The position numbers and the translations under genes were made by a program. From Candidatus Rifleibacteriota bacterium (GTDB lineage Bacteria; Vulcanimicrobiota; Xenobia; Xenobiales; Xenobiaceae), in assembly GCA_900772775.1 (NCBI GenBank), contig CAAGRW010000198.1:1-21555 (forward strand): a stretch of DNA of 21,555 bases, written 5' to 3'. Below the pieces are notes generated by a model. That model made no database searches, was not told where the DNA came from, and saw nothing but the letters and a program-made list of their open reading frames with translations. Below are positions 14,348-21,459 of this stretch, piece after piece (positions within the stretch are counted from its first letter, which is position 1; each line of letters starts with the position of its first letter).

Positions 14348-15421
14348 ATGCTGAACAAAGACTTTTTGAAACAACTTACCGCAGTGCGCGGTGTCTCCGG
14401 TTGCGAAAAAGATGTACAGTCAATTTTTTTAAGTCATATTCGCCACCATGCTGACAAGCTTTGTTCAGATGTGATGGGATCTGTGTGGGGAATACTTAAC
14501 CCCGGAGCTCCCTATAAAGTGCTTATCGATTGCCACGCTGACGAAATAGGTTTTCTAATTCGCTATATTTCCGAAGACGGCTTGCTCTATTTGCAACCCG
14601 TAGGTAGTCACAGTGTAAAAACAGCTATTGCTCAGCGAGTAGTCATCAAAACTGCAAAAGGTGAAGTTTATGGGGTTATCGGTACCAAACCTCACCATAT
14701 GCAAAGTGATAGCGAACGAGCGGCCTCTCCCTCCATTACCGGAATTTGGGCCGATATCGGAGCTAGAAATGGCGCCGAAGCCAGACAAATGGTACGTTTA
14801 GGCGATCCGGTTAGCTACGTTTCTGAATTGATGGAATTGGGAAGTAATCGCGTCTCTTCTCAGGCTCTAGACAATCGAGCCGGTATGTACGTGGCGGCCG
14901 AAACTTTTGCCCGTTTAAGTGGCCATTTAGATAAAGTTGAGTTTACAGCTTTGTCTGCTGTGCAAGAAGAAGTAGGTATGCGCGGAGCCGAAGCGGCTAT
15001 AGCTCAAATCAATCCTCAGGTAGCCTTAATTATTGATGTTTGTCACACTATGGATACTCCAGGATTGGACAAGCGTCTTTTGGGTGACATTGCTTTAGGG
15101 CGCGGTCCAGTCATTGTGCGCGGTCCCAATACCAACCCTTTAGTATTTAAACGTTTGCTCGATACTGCTGAAAGTTTCGGCATAAAGTATCAAATTCAAC
15201 CTTCTTCGGCAGTCACTTCCACTGATGCTGGAGTCATTCAGGTGGCCAACAGTGGGGTAGCGGTAGGCATTATTTCTATACCCATACGCTATATGCACAC
15301 GCCCAACGAAGTTATGGAATGGTCAGATTTGGAAGGAGCTGTAGACTTAGCGGAAGCTTTTGTGCGCAGTTGTTCTTCCGGAATCAATTTCCATGAAATA
15401 AGTGATTTATCAGCCATTTAG
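14348..15421 (+). CDS. M42-family metallo-aminopeptidase
   Basis: A 357-residue dinuclear-metal aminopeptidase of the M42 family (glutamyl aminopeptidase / FrvX / TET type), typically a large cytoplasmic tetrahedral complex that clears peptides. Metal and catalytic residues are all present: His63 in DCHADEIGF, Asp175 in ALDNRAG, Glu207 and Glu208 in VQEEVGMRGAE, Asp230 in DVCHT and His317 in RYMHTPNE. The inserted dimerisation domain lies at about 75-165 (GVIGTKPHHMQ). ATG 14348 gives the standard N-terminus (LKQLTAVRGVSGCEKDV), but the nearest purine-rich site (GGAAG 14329-14333) is rather distant. A structured leader precedes it. Substrate preference cannot be read from sequence. Confidence 0.93.
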   Translation: MLNKDFLKQLTAVRGVSGCEKDVQSIFLSHIRHHADKLCSDVMGSVWGILNPGAPYKVLIDCHADEIGFLIRYISEDGLLYLQPVGSHSVKTAIAQRVVIKTAKGEVYGVIGTKPHHMQSDSERAASPSITGIWADIGARNGAEARQMVRLGDPVSYVSELMELGSNRVSSQALDNRAGMYVAAETFARLSGHLDKVEFTALSAVQEEVGMRGAEAAIAQINPQVALIIDVCHTMDTPGLDKRLLGDIALGRGPVIVRGPNTNPLVFKRLLDTAESFGIKYQIQPSSAVTSTDAGVIQVANSGVAVGIISIPIRYMHTPNEVMEWSDLEGAVDLAEAFVRSCSSGINFHEISDLSAI

Positions 15422-15448
15422 TTTGATATACCTACTTTTTATGGTTGC

Positions 15449-16183
15449 TTGGCTTGTTCTAAAAAATGCTGCGTTTGGCAAAAACTGATAACTAGGAGCT
15501 TTTGGTATATTATGATTGTATTAATATTGCTCGCTTTCTTCGTACTTGCTTATTTTATTTATGCCTATATTACTGCTTCAAGTAATGTCGGTGACTTAGA
15601 GCATACTTTGGGTATGACCAAGGCCAAGAGTCAATTTGCCGGTAGTAGTATAATCGTAAGTGGAATTTATCGCGGTGTATTTACTACTATCCGTGGCTTC
15701 CTCAATTTTACGCCTTGGAAAGCCAATAGCAATAAAATTATTTATACAATGCAGCATAGCTCCACCTTCAATGCTACTATTTCCGCCGGAGAAGGTTTTG
15801 GAAGTAAAGAACTTCAGGAAAAACGGCGTTTGGCCAGAGAAGAGTCGGCCAAAAAAGTTTGGAATCCCAATTTAACCCAAGAGGAGCGACGCATTATTGA
15901 AGAACGGCGCAAAACTCGTGGAGATAGCGAAGAAGCTTCTAGTAAAGATGAATTTAAGATTGTTTCTGCCACTCCTAGAGACGTAAACCATTATTTAGAT
16001 CAAGATGGGCGTCGTGAAGTAGTATCTGGTTTACTTCGCAAAGGTATCCGGGCAATCAATATTTCTCGCTCCGATATTTCTATGGAACTTGATAATTGCA
16101 GAGCCGAAGAGTTTAAAGCTCCCAATATGGAAAAAACTCTCAAAGAAATGCAAAAGCTTATTGTAGAAAAGGTAGAAAACTAG
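15449..16183 (+). CDS. Unrecognised single-pass membrane protein with charged linker
   Basis: I do not recognise the family. The N-terminus is basic with a Cys-rich start (CSKKCC), then one membrane segment at about 19-42, which predicts cytoplasm-in, domain-out topology. The outer part begins with NVGDLEHTLGM, has a beta-rich segment (SSIIVSGIYRGVFTTIRGFLNF, NKIIYTMQHSSTFNATI), a highly charged helix-like stretch near 118-170 (EKRRLAREE, EERRIIEERRKTRG), and a C-terminal mixed domain (LLRKGIRAINISRSDISMEL). TTG 15449 lacks a clear ribosome binding site; ATG 15512 is an alternative that would start inside the membrane segment. It is 27 bases after the M42 gene and ends at a terminator, so the two probably share a transcript. 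Confidence 0.6.
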   Translation: MACSKKCCVWQKLITRSFWYIMIVLILLAFFVLAYFIYAYITASSNVGDLEHTLGMTKAKSQFAGSSIIVSGIYRGVFTTIRGFLNFTPWKANSNKIIYTMQHSSTFNATISAGEGFGSKELQEKRRLAREESAKKVWNPNLTQEERRIIEERRKTRGDSEEASSKDEFKIVSATPRDVNHYLDQDGRREVVSGLLRKGIRAINISRSDISMELDNCRAEEFKAPNMEKTLKEMQKLIVEKVEN

Positions 16184-16205
16184 CCATTTTTCTAGAATGA
16201 GCTGC

Positions 16206-16274
16206 GCTCCGACTTCAAAGTATACTTGGCCCTATTAGGCTAAGCGGGCGTTTTGAGGCGGAGCATTTTTTTTT
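16206..16274 (+). terminator. Long-stem intrinsic terminator, with a TATAAT just beyond
   Basis: GCTCCG (16206-16211) pairs with CGGAGC (16259-16264). The stem extends inward with some mismatches (CTTCAAA against TTTTGAG), and an inner GGCC/GGCT hairpin sits in the loop. Ten or so T residues follow immediately (to 16275). It closes the M42-plus-unknown transcript. An exact TATAAT at 16281-16286, six bases further on, may be the -10 of the next operon, although no matching -35 is visible. Confidence 0.65.
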
Positions 16275-16317
16275 TCACTTTATAATTGAGTAATTGAGCG
16301 GAGTAAGATAGGCGGCG

Positions 16318-17430
16318 GTGGTCAATAAATTATTTGATTCATATAGTAAGTTGTGGTTGAGAGTAAGCTTTATAGTGGCCCCGTTTATGGCATGGCTTTC
16401 TAATCCGGGTTGGGCTCAAGAAAGCGAGCCTAGCCAAAATTTTGCTCCTCCAGCCAATTTCAGCTCAGAAAGTTCAAATGCTGTCGATTTAAGTTTATTG
16501 GCTACGCGTCAGCAAATGCTCTTAATTTTGCTGGCTCTAATCGCTTTGGCTATCTATGTTGCCGTGCGTTGTATAAAATATGAACGCCGATTAAAAGGTT
16601 TAGAGGCTCAACTGACAGCTCCAGAACTTGGCTTACATGGCGCCAAATATGAGCGCTTAAAGTGGGACGATCTTTTCCGCTCTATCGAGGAAGGATTGCC
16701 TATTTTACCGGGACTTTGCTTCAATAGACCGCGCCTTTTGGTTTTAGGGTGCCCCGGAGCCGAAGAAATACCTCCACAGACCGAGTTTGCTCACAATCCG
16801 CGTTTAAATCTTCTCTTAAATTGTGCTTTTACGGTGCTTAACGAGCCTACTCAAAAGTTGTTTGTCTTTTCTAGGCGTTTGGGAGTGCGCCAAATAGGTT
16901 GGGGCTTGTTATCTTTAGTTGCTAAAACCGATTTCAACAAGTTAAGCGAGACAGAAAAAGCGGAAGTATGGCAAAAAGCCAACTTGAGCGATTGGGAAGA
17001 CAGTTTGTATTGTTTTTCCGGCTATTCAGCTTCATTAGCTGAGTTGCACCGTTTACTTAGTAACTTTGCCGATAAAGATTTGGAATTTACCTTAATCCTC
17101 GATGGTTGGGACTTTTTGCATGAGGAAAGAGACGACAAAGACAAATCGGAACAAAGTGCGCCCAAGCAGCAAGAATTGTGGAAGCAATGTGCTCAGAGTT
17201 TATCGGTTTTAGCTCAAAGGGGACACGCTGGCATTATTTTGTTGCTTAATACCGATAGTCAAGAGTGGCAACAGCGCGGTCTCTGGGCTGAAAATTGGGC
17301 GGAAATAGAGCTTACTTCCGATCCTCAATTACATTACAAAGCTCAAGGACAGTGGACAAACTACGATGGCTCCAGAGTTGTTATCGAGCACCGTTGGGAG
17401 TGCGCTCCCGAAAGCGGCCTCCTGAGGTAA
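16318..17430 (+). CDS. Membrane-anchored, DnaB-like RecA-fold protein lacking ATP-binding residues
   Basis: 370 residues, GTG start. A signal-peptide-like segment (about 12-33, ending GWAQES) is followed by a Pro/Ser-rich spacer and a second membrane helix (about 66-84). Residues 110-360 follow the DnaB helicase C-domain in order: LLVLGCPGAEEIPP (140-153) at the Walker A site, LFVFSRRLGVRQIGWGLLS (181-199) where DnaB has 'FSLEM...Q...R', a LSDWEDSLY block (223-231), a Walker B-like LILDGWDFL (259-267), a helix QCAQSLSVLAQRGHAGIILLLNT, and a final GQWTNYD (344-350). The GKT/S of Walker A and the FSLEM Glu are gone. So the fold is likely, ATPase activity unlikely. Assignment is by eye; KaiC/RadA relatives are possible. 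Operon with the next gene. Confidence 0.6.
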   Translation: MVNKLFDSYSKLWLRVSFIVAPFMAWLSNPGWAQESEPSQNFAPPANFSSESSNAVDLSLLATRQQMLLILLALIALAIYVAVRCIKYERRLKGLEAQLTAPELGLHGAKYERLKWDDLFRSIEEGLPILPGLCFNRPRLLVLGCPGAEEIPPQTEFAHNPRLNLLLNCAFTVLNEPTQKLFVFSRRLGVRQIGWGLLSLVAKTDFNKLSETEKAEVWQKANLSDWEDSLYCFSGYSASLAELHRLLSNFADKDLEFTLILDGWDFLHEERDDKDKSEQSAPKQQELWKQCAQSLSVLAQRGHAGIILLLNTDSQEWQQRGLWAENWAEIELTSDPQLHYKAQGQWTNYDGSRVVIEHRWECAPESGLLR

Positions 17431-17436
17431 CAAAAA

Positions 17437-18507
17437 GTGGCTGTTATCGGTTTCAAGTCAGTAAAAATGCACCGCTATATTATAGGTACGGTCGCTTTGC
17501 TTCAGTTTGTACTGTTAGCTTATTTGTTAGCTTATTTTACCGTTTTCCCTAATGAATCAAAAATAGAGCTTGAAGCCGGAGCTCCTATGCAAAATGCTGA
17601 TAATTTAGCTTTTTCTAACGCTGAAATTTTAAATACGGTCTCACTTCTCAGCGGCAGTCAGTTTACTGGACGCTGCGAAGACAATCCTTTAAGTTTTAAC
17701 ATCAATTATTCTGCTCATAATATGATGTGGTTTTTATTGGATCGTCCCAGCAATTCTAAAGCTCCTTTACTCAATTGGCCGCAAAAATACCGTCATGTTA
17801 AAGGGGAAATTTGGCAAGAATTTAGCCGCAATATTCAAGATGGAGTAATCAACTTTCTTTATGATACCGGATCTAATGCTTCAATGAGAGATTCTTGGAG
17901 CGGCTTTGTAGTCGAAACTCTCAATCGTTCTTCGCTTATGCCCTGGCAAAAAAGGCTAGATTTTGTAGCTATTTCTACGCTTAATCATGATAACGGTTTT
18001 GATTTTATTAACAGTTTAAATAACGATACTATTTTTCTTTGTCCCAATATTACTCCCTATAAATTTACAGAAATTACTTCTTTGGAAGTTGCTAAAAATG
18101 TGCAAGTTATTACGGTGCCGCCGGGCATTTATCCACTTTTCGAAGGGGTCTGGGCTTTGGTTATGCCTGTAGATAGAAATAAATTTGCTCTCGATTTTCT
18201 GGTGCGCCGCCATGACGGAACCTTGACGCTTTTCTGCGGTTCCGGTTATGGAGATTTTGCCGATAGATTTTCCTTAATTAACAATTCGCTCCATGAAACG
18301 CCCTCTTTAATTGTGGGTAACTTTAACGATAGCTATTTAATGTGGAGTGATTCCAACCTAAAGTATATGAAACAATTGGTCGCTCAATATCCCCATATGA
18401 AAATTGAAGCTTGCGGCGGAGTTGGTTTTTCCGAATATGAATTTTTGCGCAGTATTTTCGGTGACAATGTATATTGCGGCAATTTGGGTGAGAGGATCTC
18501 GCTGTGA
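17437..18507 (+). CDS. Membrane-anchored metallo-beta-lactamase-fold protein lacking metal ligands
   Basis: 356 residues. A membrane segment spans about 13-37 and the rest is probably outside the membrane. The order of segments follows the MBL subgroup annotated as 7,8-dihydropterin-6-methyl-aminobenzene-phosphate synthase-like: INFLYDTGSNASM (138-150; family 'iLFDTG.s'), LDFVAISTLNHDNGFDFI (174-191; family 'vvLSHgHyDHtGGL'), LFCGSGYGD (265-273; family 'l.GCSHpG'), LIVGNFNDSYL (291-301; family 'viGGFHL'), IEACGGVGFSEYEFLRSIFG (323-342; family 'HCTG..a...L...fg'), ending GNLGERISL. The HxHxDH becomes T-N-D-N, and the later His ligands are absent, so hydrolase activity is doubtful. GTG 17437 has GAGGT nine bases upstream. 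It overlaps the next gene by GTGA. Confidence 0.6.
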   Translation: MAVIGFKSVKMHRYIIGTVALLQFVLLAYLLAYFTVFPNESKIELEAGAPMQNADNLAFSNAEILNTVSLLSGSQFTGRCEDNPLSFNINYSAHNMMWFLLDRPSNSKAPLLNWPQKYRHVKGEIWQEFSRNIQDGVINFLYDTGSNASMRDSWSGFVVETLNRSSLMPWQKRLDFVAISTLNHDNGFDFINSLNNDTIFLCPNITPYKFTEITSLEVAKNVQVITVPPGIYPLFEGVWALVMPVDRNKFALDFLVRRHDGTLTLFCGSGYGDFADRFSLINNSLHETPSLIVGNFNDSYLMWSDSNLKYMKQLVAQYPHMKIEACGGVGFSEYEFLRSIFGDNVYCGNLGERISL

Positions 18508-18857
18508 GTTGGTTTCAAAATAATAAACATAAACTGCTGGGAGTAGTCGCTTTATTTAGCTTTGGACTTTTGGCTTTTATACTATTTAATGGTTGGAACT
18601 TTCCTTACACTTCTGCCTATGCAGGACGTCCGGGTGGAGAATTAGACGGCTGGTTGTGGCGCTATTGGTGGACTAAAAAGCTCATTTCTACAGCTTGGAA
18701 TAGCGGAGCTTCTTGGCAATATATGCTCTGGCTAGTTTCTGTGGCCGGCTCTTACCCTGAAACAGGCAACCTCTCCGATTTGTGGCTTTTTTCTTGGCCT
18801 TTGGAAACTATTTTTGGCGCTCCGCTTTACTTTAATGTAAAAACTTGGCTGATTTTT
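18504..18857 (+). CDS. N-terminal fragment of a polytopic membrane protein, cut by a chimeric join
   Basis: GTG 18504 overlaps the stop of the MBL-like gene (GTGA), so it is the third gene of that operon. One membrane helix lies at about 11-30. A loop GRPGGELDGWLWRYWWTKKL and the pattern SVAGSYPETGNLSDLWLFSWPLETIFGAPLYFNVKTW follow. This 'D..L...WW...L / yP.g...sD......pl....g.p..yN' arrangement resembles the first extracytoplasmic region of large integral-membrane glycosyltransferase-type proteins. Only about 115 residues are native; after roughly residue 113-122 the frame runs on, by chance in phase, into an unrelated OmpA-type protein. The full ORF to 20039 should not be treated as a real fusion without read support. 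Confidence 0.55.
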
Positions 18858-18885
18858 GCATCTTCATTTTTTGCGCATGAAAATT
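18840..18885. other. Probable chimeric junction between two genomes
   Basis: Codon style, base composition and protein family all switch inside one reading frame here. Upstream, Ala, Thr and Gly codons are mainly gct/gcc, act/acc and ggc/ggt; downstream they are mainly gca, aca and gga, with long A-rich runs. The protein changes from a polytopic membrane protein (ends about LYFNVKTW) to what looks like the end of a signal peptide (LIFASSFFAHE) and a Treponema-type periplasmic domain. Confidence 0.75.
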
Positions 18886-20039
18886 CAGAAAGCGTTAAAT
18901 TCGAATTTAAATATCAGAAAGGAGATCGCTACAGAATTCTTTCAACAGTTGACGAGGACATTTTTGTAAATCACCGCAAAAGCCATCATTCAATAATAGT
19001 AAACAGGGTTTCCGCTGAAATCACAGACGTAACAAAAGACGGACAAGGAATTCACGACTGCATTTTTATGACGACAGAAGATTCCACAGGAACTTTCACA
19101 GGCGCAAGATTTTCTTACGGAAAAGATTACAAAAGCATTTTCAAAAGAAGCAAAAACGGAACTTACACAATCGCAGATGAATATTTTATGCCGACCGTGC
19201 GCGATGTTCCGATTTTTCCAGACAGAGAAATTTTGCCGGGAGAAAAATGGACTGCAAAAGGACACGAAGCCCACGACTTAAGAAAAGGATTTGGAATTGA
19301 AAAGCCATACAAAGTTCCTTTCAACGCCGAGTACACATACGAAGGACGCGATGAAAATTCCGGGCTTTATAAAATAAGAGTCCGCTACACAATGCACATG
19401 GAAAATCCTCCGGTGCAAAACTATGACCTTGACGACTATCCAGTTACAACCCGTGGATTCAGCGACGAGACAATTTTTTGGGACAATGAAAAAGGCTCAA
19501 TTGATCACTATTCAGAGTCGTTCAAAATTTTTATAGAAACTGCCGCAGGAAATATTTTTGAATTCAGGGGAACTGCCCATGCAGAAGTTACAGAATTCGC
19601 AAGGACAAATACAACTGAAAACATTTCTTCCGTGCAGAAAAAAATAAAAGAGCTTGGACTTGAAAATGTTACCGTAAAGCCGGATGAAAAAGGACTTACA
19701 ATAGCAATAGAAAATATTCAGTTTGAGCCAGACAGCGCGATTCTTTTGGAAAGTGAAAAAATTAAAATTCAGCAGATTGCAAAAATTCTTGAAAACTGGC
19801 CGGACAACGACATTTTAGTCACAGGACACACAGCACTTGCCGGAACAGAAAAAATGCGGAAAATCCTAAGCGAAGAAAGAGCAAACACGGTGGCAGAATA
19901 TTTAATCGGACTGAATGTGCGGGACAGATTCCACGTGTTTACGCAAGGCTTTGGAGCAGAACGCCCTGTTGCAACAAACAGAACCGAAGAAGGAAAAGCA
20001 AGAAACCGCCGCGTTGAAATCACAATTATGGATAAATAG
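18858..20039 (+). CDS. OmpA-family outer-membrane/periplasmic protein, N-terminus missing (Treponema-like)
   Basis: About 390 residues are present from the join to the stop. The sequence begins inside a probable signal peptide (ASSFFAHENSES), then a beta-rich domain starting FEFKYQKGDRYRILSTVDEDIFVN, a type I know from treponemal proteins. The C-terminal OmpA domain is clear: IQFEPDSAILLESEKIKIQQIAKIL, then VTGHTALAGTEKMRKILSEERANTVAEYL, then GFGAERPVATNRTEEGKARNRRVEITI. The Asp and Arg positions (EERANTV, NRRVE) are those that grip the diaminopimelate of peptidoglycan in OmpA proteins. It probably links cell envelope and peptidoglycan. Its real start and signal sequence lie outside this window in the source genome. 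Confidence 0.8.
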   Translation, partial: ASSFFAHENSESVKFEFKYQKGDRYRILSTVDEDIFVNHRKSHHSIIVNRVSAEITDVTKDGQGIHDCIFMTTEDSTGTFTGARFSYGKDYKSIFKRSKNGTYTIADEYFMPTVRDVPIFPDREILPGEKWTAKGHEAHDLRKGFGIEKPYKVPFNAEYTYEGRDENSGLYKIRVRYTMHMENPPVQNYDLDDYPVTTRGFSDETIFWDNEKGSIDHYSESFKIFIETAAGNIFEFRGTAHAEVTEFARTNTTENISSVQKKIKELGLENVTVKPDEKGLTIAIENIQFEPDSAILLESEKIKIQQIAKILENWPDNDILVTGHTALAGTEKMRKILSEERANTVAEYLIGLNVRDRFHVFTQGFGAERPVATNRTEEGKARNRRVEITIMDK

Positions 20040-20108
20040 TTCAGCTGAAATTTTTAAAGCAAAAGTCTGTTGACCAATATTTCTTTTCCAATTAGACTTA
20101 TAGGAATT

Positions 20109-20771
20109 ATGGACTTTGGCTTTATTCATCAAGTGATTCCTCTGTACGAAAAAGCTGCAATTCTGACTTTAAAAGCCGGACTTGCAGGAGTTGTTCTTTC
20201 GATTGCGCTTGGACTTTTTTGCGCTGTAATCCGCTACTGGAAAATTCCTGTCGCAAAAGAAATTGTAAAGACATACACAGAACTTTCACGGAACACGCCA
20301 TTGTTAATCCAGTTGTTTTTTTTGTATTTTGCTTTTCCAAAAATGGGAATAAAACTTTCTTCTGAGCAATGCGGAATAATCGGCCTGACTTTTTTAGGCG
20401 GAAGCTATATGGCTGAAACGTTCAGAAGCTCGCTTGAAACAGTCGGAAGAGTTCAGCTTGAATCAGGAAGATGCATCGGTCTTACGGAATTTCAGATTGT
20501 GAGATTTGTAATTCTTCCGCAGGCAATTTCAGTTTCCATACCGGGAATTTGCGCAAACACAATGTTCCTTATAAAAGAAACTTCAATGTTCAGTGCAGTC
20601 GCGCTTGCAGACCTTATGTACATTGCAAAAGATTTAATAGGACTGTATTACAAAACAGAAGAAGCTCTTTTTCTTTTGGTTGTTTCATATTTTATTTTAC
20701 TTTTACCAATAACAATTTTAAGTTCATTTGCAGAAAGGAAGCTCCGCTATGCACAGTTCGGAAATGCTTGA
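20109..20771 (+). CDS. Polar amino acid ABC transporter permease (HisM/GlnP family), first of pair
   Basis: 220 residues with about five membrane helices. The cytoplasmic coupling (EAA) loop is readable as LESGRCIGLTEFQIVRFVILPQA, which docks on the ATPase. The upstream block TYTELSRNTPLLIQLFFLYFAFP is the signature of the His/Glu/Gln/Arg/opine permease family. It should pair with the overlapping downstream permease as a heterodimer, with an ATPase and a binding protein not seen here. ATG 20109 is chosen over TTG 20070 because the family starts near MDFGFIHQVIP; AGGA lies only three bases upstream. TTGACC at 20070-20075 could be a -35 element. Codon use is Treponema-like. The amino acid cannot be told. 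Confidence 0.88.
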   Translation: MDFGFIHQVIPLYEKAAILTLKAGLAGVVLSIALGLFCAVIRYWKIPVAKEIVKTYTELSRNTPLLIQLFFLYFAFPKMGIKLSSEQCGIIGLTFLGGSYMAETFRSSLETVGRVQLESGRCIGLTEFQIVRFVILPQAISVSIPGICANTMFLIKETSMFSAVALADLMYIAKDLIGLYYKTEEALFLLVVSYFILLLPITILSSFAERKLRYAQFGNA

Positions 20772-21453
20772 TTCAATTATAAATTCATTCAGCGTAATTT
20801 TCATGGGGAAAAACTTTCTGCGCCTTTTGCAGGGACTTCTTGTTACAATTGAAATTGCGGCAGTTTCTGTAGTATTTTCAATAATACTTGGATTTTTGCT
20901 CGGCGCGCTTATGACTGTAAAAATAAAACCGCTTCAGATTATCTGTAAAATTTATCTTGAGTTTATGCGCATTATGCCTCAGCTCGTTTTGCTTTTTTTG
21001 GCGTACTTCGGACTTACAAGAGCATTCGGAATTTCAATCAGCGGAGAGGCGGCGTCTGTTCTCGTGTTCACACTTTGGGGGACTGCCGAAATGGGAGACC
21101 TTGTGAGAGGTGCGCTTGAAAGCATTCCGCGTCATCAGTACGAAAGTGCAAAATCAATCGGACTTAATGAAAAGCAGATTTACATTTATGTAATTATTCC
21201 CCAGACTTTGCGCCGGCTTATTCCGCTTGCCATGAATTTAATTACAAGAATGATAAAAACAACTTCAATTGTAGTTTTTGTCGGCGTAATCGAAGTTGTA
21301 AAAATCGGTCAGCAAATAATTGACGCGAACAGACTTACAGTTCCCACAGCCGCAATCGCAGTCTATGCTGTAATTTTTTTCATGTACTTTATAGTTTGCT
21401 GGCCTCTTTCAATTCTTGCAGGAAAACTTGAAAAACGTCAGAAAGACAATTAA
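20749..21453 (+). CDS. Polar amino acid ABC transporter permease (HisM/GlnP family), second of pair
   Basis: 234 residues from ATG 20749, which overlaps the end of the first permease by 23 bases, so the two are translationally coupled. AAAGGA at 20734-20739 is a good ribosome binding site about nine bases away. The family block IYLEFMRIMPQLVLLFLAYFGL and the EAA loop YESAKSIGLNEKQIYIYVIIPQTLRRLIP are intact, with about five membrane helices. The motif RIMPQLV replaces the usual RGTPLLVQ, a small departure from the first permease. The next operon gene, presumably the ATPase, begins at 21470 but is broken after four codons. Confidence 0.88.
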   Translation: MHSSEMLDSIINSFSVIFMGKNFLRLLQGLLVTIEIAAVSVVFSIILGFLLGALMTVKIKPLQIICKIYLEFMRIMPQLVLLFLAYFGLTRAFGISISGEAASVLVFTLWGTAEMGDLVRGALESIPRHQYESAKSIGLNEKQIYIYVIIPQTLRRLIPLAMNLITRMIKTTSIVVFVGVIEVVKIGQQIIDANRLTVPTAAIAVYAVIFFMYFIVCWPLSILAGKLEKRQKDN

Positions 21454-21459
21454 AACTTT

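Noticed and set aside
14113..14454. 113-codon + strand frame across the xseA/M42 gap
   Set aside because: It overlaps the start of both xseA and the M42 gene, covers the structured leader, and has no recognisable protein character.
18504..20039. Genuine fusion of a membrane protein with an OmpA domain
   Set aside because: Codon style and composition change at the same point as the domain change, and all genes beyond share the new style, so a genome join is far likelier than a gene fusion.
18858..21453. Horizontally transferred island from a spirochaete
   Set aside because: The switch falls mid-gene with no mobile element, tRNA or repeat at the border, and the far end also breaks a gene. Chimeric assembly fits better.
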